A stretch of 64,000 bases of DNA from Branchiostoma floridae (taxonomy: Eukaryota > Chordata > Leptocardii > Amphioxiformes > Branchiostomatidae). Below, piece after piece: positions 12,376 to 24,300 of this stretch (position 1 is the first letter of the stretch; every line of letters starts with the position of its first letter). The notes under the pieces are model-generated. The model was given only the letters and a program-made list of their open reading frames with translations, was not told where the DNA came from and made no database searches. The translations under genes were made by a program, and so were the position numbers. The stretch is taken from assembly GCF_000003815.2 (NCBI RefSeq), contig NC_049993.1:14606449-14670448 (forward strand), written 5' to 3'.

Positions 12376-15300
12376 ATGACCGGATATCCGGTGGAACTTT
12401 TGACAAATACAGAAAATGGAACTATCAAAAACAAAGGCAGAGGGAGGTCCTTTTCAATGTCAGCAATCCAGTCAAAAAGCTTCGACGAAAACGACAACGC
12501 CATACCATATTCAACCAAGAAGCTACAAAGAAGCCAATCTCTTAAGGTTTTGGACGTTAGGTCAATGTCATGGCAAAGTCGCATTGCCCGTGCCCGGTCA
12601 GAGGACAACATCCACCGAAAGTCATCGGAAGGAATTTCGGAAGAAGTACAGAACAACAACACAGAAAATGTTGATGTGAAGAAGTCTACTGTTACTAAAA
12701 GTACGACCAAGTCGAATTCACAGACGCAAAACAAGTTTAAAACGGAAGACGTGTTCAAAAAGACACCGAAGATATTGGTGAATCCTACAAGCAACCAAGC
12801 TCAATTACGGAGACACATTAAAAAATCTGAAGTCCGTGGCTCCGTCGATAATCGCTGGGAAGACATAGAGGAGGAGACTTTCGAAATCGTAGAAACAGCA
12901 CGCAGAATGGATGGTGTACAAAGTGTGCCGTCGTTGTCTCACGGGGTAGGAACTGTTCAAAATGAAGAAACTAGGACCGCAAATCGTGCTTTTCCTGACG
13001 GGGCCGACAGCTACGATCGCGGGGATAAGGGTGGCGATTGTGCCGTTGTTGCTCAGGATTCCGAAACCCCAATTGTTCAAGAGTGTACGCTGGCATCAGC
13101 CAATGCTTCTGCATCAACATCTGCACCACAGGTTCCTCCACAGCCACAAACAGCCGGATCCGTCCCGTTTGCGTCTGCACCGCAGGTCCCTCCACAGTCA
13201 CAAACAGCTGGATCCGTCCCGTTTGTGTCTGCACCACAGGTTCCTCCACAGCCACAAACAGCCGGATACGTCCCGTTTGCATCTGCACCACAGGTCCCTC
13301 CACAGTCACAGACAACCGGATTCGTCCCGTTTGCGTCTGCACCACAGGTCCCTCCACAGCCGCAAACAGCCGGATACGTCCCGTTCATGCCTGCGATCGG
13401 TTTTCCCCCGGGCTCCTTTCCGCAAGGAGGGTTCCAGTTTCCGCCAGGTAACGTCTACATCTTCAACGGCTGCAGCAACATGCAGTTTGGGAACCAGAAC
13501 ACTATCAACTCCACGCAGCATCATGAACACCAGTCTCCTGGAGAAAAATTTGACAATCTGAACGAAGGTATTTCTCACGATTAGTTTTGCATCACCAGTA
13601 AACCGTCTTTAGCCGCAACACACCAGTTTTGTACAAAATGTGGTACGTTTTGCATAAGGCCGGACTGTAAGATTTGATCCAGTCAGACTTAGGAAATTTT
13701 AGACTACTAATTTTTCATCATCATCATCATCATCATCATTTTATTATTAATTTTTATTGACAACTAACAACTTAAACGAGTATCTTTTATATACATATTT
13801 CAGTACTGTTCAATTGGAACAATGGAATGATTCAAGATCTTCAATAATTATTCAAATTTAAAATATTTCACATCATATATTCAGGAATCATGCGGATGCT
13901 GATGAACCTGGCGGACGACCCACAAAAAGAACGGGAGATGGTCAACGACCTACAGGACGAAGACAAGCGTAAAGATTTTGTCAGTGGTCTTAAGGAGTTT
14001 GGCACGCAGGTAAAGAACCTTTTTATACACTGTTATGGTTAAAAGATGGAACATGTAATTGGAATTTAATTCTTTTTGTTTTGTTTACATTTTGTTAAAA
14101 TGCATGTATAACAGTTTTCCTTTTGTTCCTCCTACGTAGTTGAAGAGTGCTAGAGAAGGCTGCGTCCTCCTCGACTTTGAGATGTCCAAAGACCCAGAAG
14201 AACGTTTGCGCTTTCTGCGTTCCTGCCAAAGCGGGGAGTTTCAAAGGTTTATCCAGGTATGGTCATATATAGGATAACATACAAGAAAAGTGACTTACTG
14301 TGATCTTTTCTTCCAGACCTTCGTTATACATGTAAGTATACATCGATATAAAGACTCCGCGTTAATTAACGCTGACCAGCTATCAACCGAGTAAATAACC
14401 ACCCTCCTGGATTCTGTTATTGGAGAGAAACCTACTTACCAATCAAATTGCCCCTTGACCGCAGTTACCGACGTGATCGGCCGGTAGCTTTCCCTTGGTT
14501 TCGTCATACAAAACATTTTGAAGAAAGGCAGTGTGCATCATTCTATGCAGAGCGAAATACATACATACATGTGCACGCACTAACGTTTATCATCATTTCT
14601 TTGTTACAATTTCAGGACCATTTGCTGTCCCGGTACGTCGAGGACCCAAAGAAGATATCGATGGTCCTGTGCTTCAGCATCGCGTCCATCACAGACACGG
14701 AGTGTGGAGAAATGGCGTTCAACTTCAACTGTAAGTCGCTTTTTGTTTGTCTGTTTGTTTGTTTGTTTGTTGTTATCATGATTTTACCATGTTCGCGGCA
14801 TATACCTACGGACCTGCTTGCTTGCTTAAGTCGAGTCCATATATCCTACGGACCTAACACACCCAAACTACTGAGCAAGTCTGGATATGAGATACATGAT
14901 GTAGGAACACGACATGTCATTAATGTACGTATTTTGATTTATTTGTGATTTCATCTAGTGCTTCAAAGTGGCCCAGGTGTCACCATGTCCGGAGGTTTCT
15001 CTCCTATGCTAAGTCCTGGCAAAGCTGTCCCTGCCAGGAACTCATTATAATATTGAAATGACATTGAAATGAGCCAGGGTGCGACTGGAGAGGCTGTAAT
15101 TGGGTGATAATTAGTCTGGTTTCCCCTCCCACTTCTCCTCCTCTATTTTACATTTCTATATGCTCTAATTACACACCCTGCTAGGAGCCTATGAGTTCAC
15201 AAATAGTTTCAAACACCGACTTATCAATACATGTATGTTTTGATTTACCGGACATACCTGTTTACCGGAAAAAAAACTTATCTGTATATACCTGTAATAT

Positions 15301-18300
15301 ATTTTCCACTCCAAGCTTGAGATCACTTGTCTAAAAAAGCAACTGTACAGTAGTGCCGATCCAATAATAACCCATACAAAACTTAACTTTATTTAACTGG
15401 AAAGGCCAACTCCAAAATCATTAAACAGGCTCGTTCCTGTTTATAGCCCCCAAACAGGCTTTCCTAAAGATAATTTGGCAAAAAGAGGAATGATTGCAGG
15501 TCGCGGGGAGTTACATTCCCCCGCCTGAGGCCAAGACAAATATTATAATGATTGGTGTTGATTGCTTTGTTATTGTTTCACATTACCATACATTACACCG
15601 TCAACAACTGTCTAGTTAGAAGGCTTGCTCATTCAGTAAACCCTTATGTGGCCAAACTCCCGTAGTGAAAATTATTATCTCTACAGCTAGCCGGCGTAGT
15701 TAGTCCAAGGACGTTATATCAAACGTCCTTGATATAACGTCCTTGGTTAGTCTGGAAGAAACTCCTTTCTGTGGTGATCTGGATGTTTTGCCGCAGACTC
15801 TCTGAGTTCGGATCCTGAGAATTTCCATGTTGGCCCTGGAGCTGAGGAGCTAGGCAGTGTGGCCTCTGGGTCTGACTTCCAAGCTAATTTCACTGATTTC
15901 TGACGTAACTTTAGGTCAGTTTTTGTCTGTGACCAAGGACGTTGCTGTGACCCACTAGAATCGGATCAAAAACAGACAATCTGCGCTATTGTACACAAAT
16001 CTTGCCGAGCATGAATAACAAAGAACCACAGACTCTTTGCCTTGTGGCTTGTTGTGACAAGTTTCCTAGAAATGGTCTTGAAAAGCCTTTTTGGTTAAGC
16101 ACATGTTAGCTGATCAGCTGGGTAACATATACTGTCATATAGAAGGTTTGTTCAATATCCTTTGTCACAAGGCTAGGCGCATATGTGACATACTAGTAGT
16201 AGAACCACCTTTGTGTGTCCAAACATATATGGAAAAGCCGACTTTTTGACGTTCATGAAGTCGCATAATGCGTTGAAATTGAAACCGTTCTTGAAGACAG
16301 CCACACCTAAAGTACACGTAAAGAACCCATCATACTTCTAAAAAATACGGGTCCTTCCCGTACGCCCAAGTAAGTTGAAATAACCTCTTGGTTACGCCAT
16401 GGACAGTTTACCGGGTATGTAATACAAACAAAAACAAAAAACAAATGCCACATAACGCGTGTAAAACAAGCTAGACCGTACATGTGCCCGGAGATTGTAT
16501 TTTCTGTGCAACCAAGTAGGTTATCCTTGGTGCAACCTATCGTAACCTATATCCGATGCATCTTCTATTCAGACTTCGACTTACTTCAAAACTCTATGTA
16601 TCGGGTTGTAGTGGTAAAGATTCACTATTCTGAACGATTGTTTCTGTTAACCTCCTTGTTCTGTCAACCTCCTTGGTCTATTCTAGCAAATGTGTATTGC
16701 ATAAGAAATTATGCAATGTTTTGTGACGGGAGTCATTGCATGACCTGTGCTGAACTATATTATCAATCGACGGCTCTTAGCAAGTTTTCCATGCCCTGAA
16801 TATTCTTTCTGGTAGAATTTCCACCCTAAACGTTTTCTTCCCACAAAGTTTACTCTAGCAATGAATTAATTCTTTACAAAATCTCACTGACTGTGGCCCG
16901 ACTACATGTCAATCAGGACTTGAATGAATGCCATGGCCTCCCTGCATGCTATTGTCTGTCTCTTATGCATAATTAAAGATAATTGTAGGTAATCAGTTTC
17001 GTGAGGAGGTGTTAAAACAACAAATCCATTGAAAAATAAGCAGCTGTCAGATTGATTGATTAGCAAGATAACCAAAATCTACACAATTGGGAGTTTTAAA
17101 CTTAAAATCCCTAGCCAAGTTCGAAGCTACTTCTTACAAAGTTACGATTGGGTGTAAACAATGCTCAAGTAGTTAGTCTATTCCAATCCCTTGTTTGAAA
17201 ATTGATTTCACCTTAGAATACTGAGATATTGGCTGATAAAGTTATGGTCACCCCTCAAAAATCATAAGAATTTAGAATTATTTGGTATTTATAAAAGTCT
17301 AAGGTGTATTCTTATTTCTAGGGAAACGATTCCAATAGTACATGACTTAGGCAACATCGTGTAAAAATATCACTGCTCCAGGCCCACGACATGAAGTTGG
17401 CTGGGCCAATTATTATAAAATGACATAGTTTTTATATTTGTAAATTATGGAAATGCTATGTGTCTATTTCCAATATCTTATACATAGTTGGAAGAAGTAG
17501 TACCTAGGCAAAGTTCTTACCAAATTTCAAACTTTTGGAATATACGGAATTGCAGATAAAGCGATTTGTATCTACCCCACCCGTTCACTCTGTTTCTGGG
17601 CCTGCTGAGCCCTTGCCAGGACTTAGCAAACCAGAGTTGGAGGGTCTGCGGCAGTATGCAGCTTTGTCCGGTCTTAAGTGTAACGGTAGCGATGTGTCAA
17701 ACCAGTGCGGTCCCCAGTGGGTTATTGACGACAACTTGGACCCAGCCCAGCGCGATGCACTACGGCTGCATTTATCAAACGCACAGGTAATGCTCTTTCT
17801 GCATACTTAGTGTGTGTGCCTTGAGGCGGAAAGGTTTCACTGTAAATCCTTGTTCTATGGCTCTGTCGTGGCCTTTGCTGAAAATCGCATTGTGTAACAA
17901 AACATACATACAAAAAACTGTAGAAACAAAATCGGCCTCTGAATTTTTTCGTAAACTTGTACGAAACCCAAACTTACACCACTTACTCTCTGCTCAAAAA
18001 ATATTTACCACTCAAAAATCACAGCTTAAGCCAAGTCCAGAACGCGAAATTTCAAAAGTTGAAGTACTATTTATCTTGACCATTCTATTTTAGATCTCCT
18101 ATTTACTTACCAAATTTTATCAGAATCCATCTACGTCTTCAGGACTTATGCTGTTAACAAGCACACACAAAATTCTCCCGAAAAGAAAGCAACCTTCTTG
18201 GCGATTGTATGAGTTACTGTGCGACCTAAGCTAAAATGTTTTGCATGTATTCAGCTTCGGTTAAGCTCACTGTGATGAAAGATATTGTTGACATTGGAAA

Positions 18301-21300
18301 ATGCACCTCTAACGGGTTGTCTCTGCGTTTTCTTAACTTAGACCTCAACAGGAGAAGTGTCTACTATCGGAGGCCAGTCGACGATGTCCGCGATCGCAGA
18401 TGTTTTACAGCGACCCGTGCGACTGATCACTGCCCTCGAGAACAGCTTCGTGGACATCCTCATCCTCCCATCGCAGAACCTCAGCTCTTCCGGTCCCGAG
18501 GTCCCTGTAGTGATCGGAGTGTACGATAAAGACCACTACGTCCGGATCGACTACGTCACACCAGGTGAGAGAACGCACGGCTATCAAATAACAAGTAACA
18601 GACATTCTCTTATGTCAGGCTCGATGCTTGTTTATATGAAGCGAAGACCCCCGTGTACCTATCTTCGATCCGTCCTTCTCGCTAAATCAGCACTGTCGAG
18701 CCGTCAGCCAATCAGTCGGCTATACAATATACTCTCCTGTTGTTGAAGGGAAAACTTCTAGCCAATCATGTCGCTGCCTACCGTCAATATGCAACATGAT
18801 TGGTTGGTAGCTTTCCCTATAACTACTGGAGATTAAGTTTCGGACCCTGGCATAAAAGAATGCTAATATGTAGAAATTATTTTTGTTTAAATGAAATAAT
18901 TAAATCTATTAATTCTTTTTTTTTTTTTTTTTTTTTATTCAAACATTTAAACAGAAATACAGAGTGACAAAAGGGGGCGCACTCAAGTGCAAGACTTATT
19001 TTGACGCTACCCCTTACATAAAAAAGCATACATATTTTACAGAGAGAAGACAAGTACAAATGAAAAGCAAAGGAAAATCACTTCAGACAGAAAATAATAC
19101 ATTGTACTTAATATAACAAGAAAGGATAAGCGCAAGTCCAGTTTCCCACCCACTGATGAAAAAATTGGTCACATTACAAAAAATGCCAGGACAACTGTGT
19201 TTTAAAAACGCTTAGTTGTAGTGATGAAGTTTTGGGTTGTTAATAGAATATTGGAGTTGACAACAGATGAATGTAAAGGACTACCACGGAGTAAAATGGA
19301 AACTTTAGCGTTGTCCGATAGTGATGAGAGGTTAAGGGTGTGTCCTAAGAGCCTGGAGAGTTTGCCGAGGAGGGTTGAGCGTTGGGCATTGTACATAGGG
19401 CAGTAGAGTAAATAATGTAGTACTGTTTCGCGTTGGCACCCGCAGTTACATGCTGGGCTGTTTAGCAATCCTCGAGTAAAGAGACTGTGGTTTAAACTAC
19501 AGGTGCCAATACGAAGGCGTAATAGGTGAACACAGGAAAGGCGAGGGCCATGACTAAAATAGTTGAGCTTAACAGGTCGTATGGTTTTTAGGAGAACAGT
19601 TCGAAATTGACAGTAGTTTAAAGAGCGAGTTGACAAATCGAGGTTGTTCCAGTGGTGCGTCGAGTACGGAACAAAGGACCTGGCAAAACGATTAGTTGAA
19701 TAATTTGGAGGTTTTAAGTTCATCCTATTACGCAATTCATATGAACATGATGAGAGGATAGGTTTGGGTGCTAGTTGAGACAGGTAGTTTCGGGTTTGAC
19801 CATTTACAATTTTATAGAACAAACATAATCTATGAAGGTGTCTTCTGTCTGACAGTGTTTCCCAACCAAGTTCATTCCTAGTTGCCAAGTAAGAAGACCC
19901 CTTGATGGCGCCTGTTACAACAAGGGCACAGTGATATTGTATGCGTTCAATTTCCTCGGCTGTTGTACCGTGCCAGATGACGTCGCCGTACTCAAGACAG
20001 GGGCGGATGTATGATTTATATAAAGTTTCGAGGATATAACGAGGTAATTTGAATTTTAGGCCGCTAAAGAGGTCAATACTTTTGGATACCTTAGTTATAA
20101 TGTAATTAGTGTGGGAATTCCAGGACATGTTGGAGCTCAGTATAACTCCAATATGTTTATGGATATCGACTGACTTTATCACACTGTTGTTAAGAAAAAG
20201 GGGTGGGTGAACAAGGGGATCTCTCTTGGTTGAGAAGCACATTTCTTCTGATTTTTTTGGATTTAGCTCCATGAGCCACTGGGTGGCCCAAGCATGAATT
20301 CTGGACAGGTCAGCGTTTAAACAGGCAGCAGAATCAAAAGGGTTGTCTACAATTTGAAGAAGGGAGCTGTCGTCGGCAAATAGGAATGGGAGGGAAATAA
20401 GGTCATTTACAATGTCATTTATATAAACAAGAAAGAATAATGGGCCTAATATTGACCCCTGTGGAACACCAGCGTTAGTCATGTCCCAGGCAGAAGACTG
20501 GCCGTCAATGACTACACGCTGTGACCTATTTCTTAGATAACTGTCCATCCAATTAATGAGTGGTCCTTCTATACCATTTCTTTGTAGCTTAAAGATAAGT
20601 CCTGAATGCCACACCTTATCGAAGGCGCGCGAAAAGTCAAGAAATACTGCTCGAACGTCTTTACCTGACTCTAAAGATTTTAGTATGGTGTGTGTAAAGT
20701 ACACCAGCTGGCAGACTGTGGAGTCTCCTTTGATAAAACCTGACTGAAGACGATATAAAAGATCATTACAGATCAAGTGATTGTAAAGGTGTTTGTAAGC
20801 TATTTTTTCGAGTACTTTGGACAGGGTGGGGAGAAGTGATATGGGACGGTAGTTGGATTTGTCTTGTGGGTCACCTTTTTTAAAAATAGGTATAACGTTT
20901 GCGTATTTCCAAATTTCAGGAAATATGCCATGACAGAGTGAAAGATTAAAAACGAAAGATATTTTATCAGCAATGAAAGGCGTGATGATTTTGAGAAAAT
21001 GGTTATCGATGTTGTCATACCCGTGGGCCTTGCCGGTATCCAGGTTTTTAACAAACAATAAAACTTCTTCAGGGGAAGTTGTAATGTGTAGGAGCCGACT
21101 GGATGTGAGATATTGAAAAGCTGGGAGAGAGGCATGGGAATCGTCAATGGTTGATTGAGATGTAAAATATTTATTTAAAATTGTTGCCTTTTCGTGCTCG
21201 TCGAAAATATAGGAACTACCCTCTTTGAGAGGGGGGATGGAAGAAGTAACTTTAGGTCTATAAAAATACTTGACGACATGCCACCATTTTTTACTAGAAG

Positions 21301-24300
21301 TAGATGGGTCATTAAGCGAATGTATAAGGCGTTCGTAGTAGTTGGATTTGTTTTGTGAAATGAGATTGGTGAGCCTGTTGCGCACCTTTCGGTATGCAGC
21401 CCAATTTGCATTTGTGTTAAGACGCCGAGCCTGTTTGTGAAATTTATCCCGTGAACGCATGAGTTTGCGAACTTCAGAAGTAATCCAGGGTTTGTCTTTG
21501 GGTCTGATTAATATTGTTTTGCTGGGGACGCACTGATGTTTAGCCTCTAGGATAAGCTCAGATAATTTTGTCGCGGCTGAGTCGACTGAATCACAGAGAA
21601 AGATATCATTCCACTTGGAGGAAGAGCAAAAAGTCGCGAGATTGTTTTGGTTTATTTGTGAGAAGTCCCAGACGGTCCGATGATAAGGTTTTGGTATGTG
21701 GACAGACAGGGACATAGAACAAATAGTCGGACAGTGGTGACAACCTGACAGGGGGGCTTGAACTGATATGGAATCTACGTAGTTTGTGGCATCGGTAAAA
21801 ATTAGGTCAAGAAGAGAAGGATTTTGAGACAAATCGCAGGTTGGTTGATTAACAATTTGGGCGAGATTCAAAAACTGTGTCGACTGATACAGTTTGTTGC
21901 CAACAGACGAGGTAGAGTCCCGGTGCCACCACTGATCATGTTTTGCATTAAAAATCGCCCAGAATGACGATTGCGTCAGGATTGGACATCTTGGCCACCT
22001 GGACTGAGTCAGTGAGGGAATTTATGAATTCATCAACAGTAGACGCATCTTGATTGGGTGGCCTATAATAGACGGATAACAAGATTTTGAAAGATTTGAG
22101 TTTCAGTTCGACCCAGATAGCTTCAAAAAGTTGAGACTCGAGATCAGTGCGCCTTATGAAGGCGATGTTTGTTGATATGTATAAGAGCACCCCACCACCG
22201 TGTCTGTTTCGATCACGTCTTGTGGGTGGTTGAAAGCCCTGAATTGCAAGGTTGTCGGAAGAAATCTCACTACTTAACCAGGTCTCGGTGATAGCAATAA
22301 TGTCAAGTTTGAAATTTTGGGATAAAAAGGATAACTCATCCAGCTTAGTTCCGGCGGATATACTGTTAACGTTAGCGTGTAGTATGTTGAGGTACTTGGA
22401 TGTTCCGGGATACTTAGCGGGCCCAGGGTTGGGATGCACATCGTAACATAAACTGATCAATAGCAAAATCAAGAGGAAATAAAATATAAACGAAATTATG
22501 CAAGAACAACATTTAAGCTTAAACAGTCTGCGCAGAGTCCCAATGATGCCGTATTTTGTGATGTAAAACAAACCTATAGCTGCCCTATACAGATCAAGGT
22601 CAACAGGCATTAGCCCTCGGGTCCTCCCGGCAAACGGATCTCAGGACGTAAATCATGGGGGGAAAGGGTGGACGTGCGCTTCAAATAATTCATGAACAAC
22701 ATAACAATAAATAAAACATTGAACATAATATCAAACATAAGCAAGCTGTCACGAAATGGCATTTCATTCATTCCCGACAGACAAACTTGAAATGATAGAT
22801 CGTCTGTTTCTGAAATAGGCGATCCCGTGTGTACATACTTAAACAGAAAAGAAAAGACAGAATATATACAAGGACACAATACAAATAGAGATATACACTT
22901 ATAATCACAAGTACGCATAGGCGTAAGGGTCAATGTTGGACCGCGTGTCCGCAAAAAAAAAAAAAAAAAAAAAAAAAAAGAAGCATAGATCCTAATCAAG
23001 TTATAATAGATCATGAAGGCGTAGCCCTCAGACAAACAGATCGTCTTGAGTCAGGTTGTTTAGGGAACAAACAAACTATTAGCGAGAACTTGGCCACAGT
23101 TACAGACAGTAAGTCATAGAGTTATGTCTCGCCTGCTGAGGAAGTTGAGGTGATGGAGTCTAGGTCCTCAAGACAGCTAATCTTCTTCTTCACACCGTCG
23201 ACGAGGCAGAAGATCCGGCCGTCGAAGGACCAGGCCGTCCCCAGCTTCGCCCGTGTCTCTCGGAGTAACTGGGCATTCTCGCGTGTAAGGTGCTCGGTGA
23301 TGTACATGCCCGATCCCTTCAGCTTAGACTTGGCCGTGAAGATTTTATTACGGGTGTTGTAGGACACAAACTTGATAACAATCGGTGGTTTCCTTCCGCT
23401 GTTGGATTCCTTGCGTCCTGGGAGAGGATGAGCACGGTCAATCTCACTCTCAGAAAGGGTGACGCCCAGCTTGTTCTTGGCTAAGTCGAGGACGACGCTG
23501 ACTGAGTCGGAATCAGATGTAGTAGCTCCGTGCAGTAGAAGACAGTTGCGCCGCGAGTATTGCTCCAGCTCATTGAGACGCCTGGAATGTTGATGGATTG
23601 AAACAGCTGCCTCCTCTACTTTGTTCTCCAGGTGTGCGACCGTCGACTTAATTACCGCTTGCTCCTCGGCGAATTTTCCAAACTGTTGCTTTAAACCTTG
23701 AATCTCTGATTTCAGCGGATCCAAGAGGGTTGCTTCAATTGCGTCAAGCAGTAGTTTGTGCTCGGAGGAAAGTTTACCTCGGAGTTCGGCAGACCGCACC
23801 TCGTTGCTTGAAGACGAGCGAGTAGACCGCTGGTGATGCGACATGACGAACTGAAAAATGGCGTAGCTCGATTCGGAGGACAGAAATAGACGCGAAAACA
23901 GTATTCACCTCCCAGCACAGTTGAAAACCGTAAACAGCAAGTGAACAGCCTCACGAGGAGGTTGCTGAATTGAATAAATCCGGCTATAGAACGCAGAAAA
24001 ACTTGAAGTTAAATGAGGCAGACAGCGGAGCAACAGAATTCAGCTACCAGTCACCATGGTGACCTTTGACCATTACCAGTCACCATGGTGACCTTTGAAA
24101 GTTGAAGTTAAATGAGGCAGACAGCGGAGCAACAGAATTCAGCTACCAGTCACCATGGTGACCTTTGACCAGCTACCAGTCACCATGGTGACCTTTGACC
24201 ATTAATTCTTTCACATGATAGTAATAAAAATCTACATATAGATGCTAGGTATGTATATGAACATACATGCCATTTCATATAGTATTAACATTTTCATTGG

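Larger units (their letters stand above)
14731..17617 (+). other. large intron(s) with an unresolved exon join
   Basis: The exon ending at 14730 leaves one base (T). The best acceptor for the 17618 exon (ccttgccag|gactta) would create TGA if joined directly, so an intermediate exon or a different acceptor (for example at 17556, phase 0) is needed. The stretch contains repeats (a CCAAT-type repeat near 14390-14470, a hairpin at 15705-15746) and one candidate exon at 15799-15903. I found no DGNC-type OTU catalytic-cysteine exon. Confidence 0.5.
18918..24200 (-). mobile_element. near-full-length LINE (CR1/L2 group) with target-site duplication
   Basis: On the minus strand, from 5' to 3': tandem-repeat 5' region (about 24002-24200), ORF1 (23122-23844), spacer with T-rich tract, ORF2 endonuclease part (21948-22610), ORF2 reverse-transcriptase part (19202-21871), short 3' UTR and poly(A) (18918-18936). 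The 11-base sequence attaattcttt occurs at both ends (18908-18918 and 24201-24211), consistent with a target-site duplication. ORF2 is split by one extra base in an A/T run at 21950-21954 (GDF|NA). Otherwise the element looks intact, so the insertion is recent. It lies antisense within an intron of the RHIM-LRR-ACS model. Confidence 0.9.

Noticed and set aside
12962-13561. Other-frame ORFs across the 54-bp repeats (both strands)
   Set aside because: Their length comes from the in-frame tandem repeat; the RHIM-containing frame continues into conserved exons with matching phases.
16650-16798. Possible OTU catalytic exon reading CDGSHCMTCAELYY
   Set aside because: It superficially recalls DGNC-L, but the spacing within the motif is wrong (extra residue), the downstream frame stops without a good donor, and the surrounding sequence is repeat-like.
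16482-16799. 105-codon plus-strand ORF
   Set aside because: No family resemblance and no consistent splice context; overlaps repeat words also found near 727-757.
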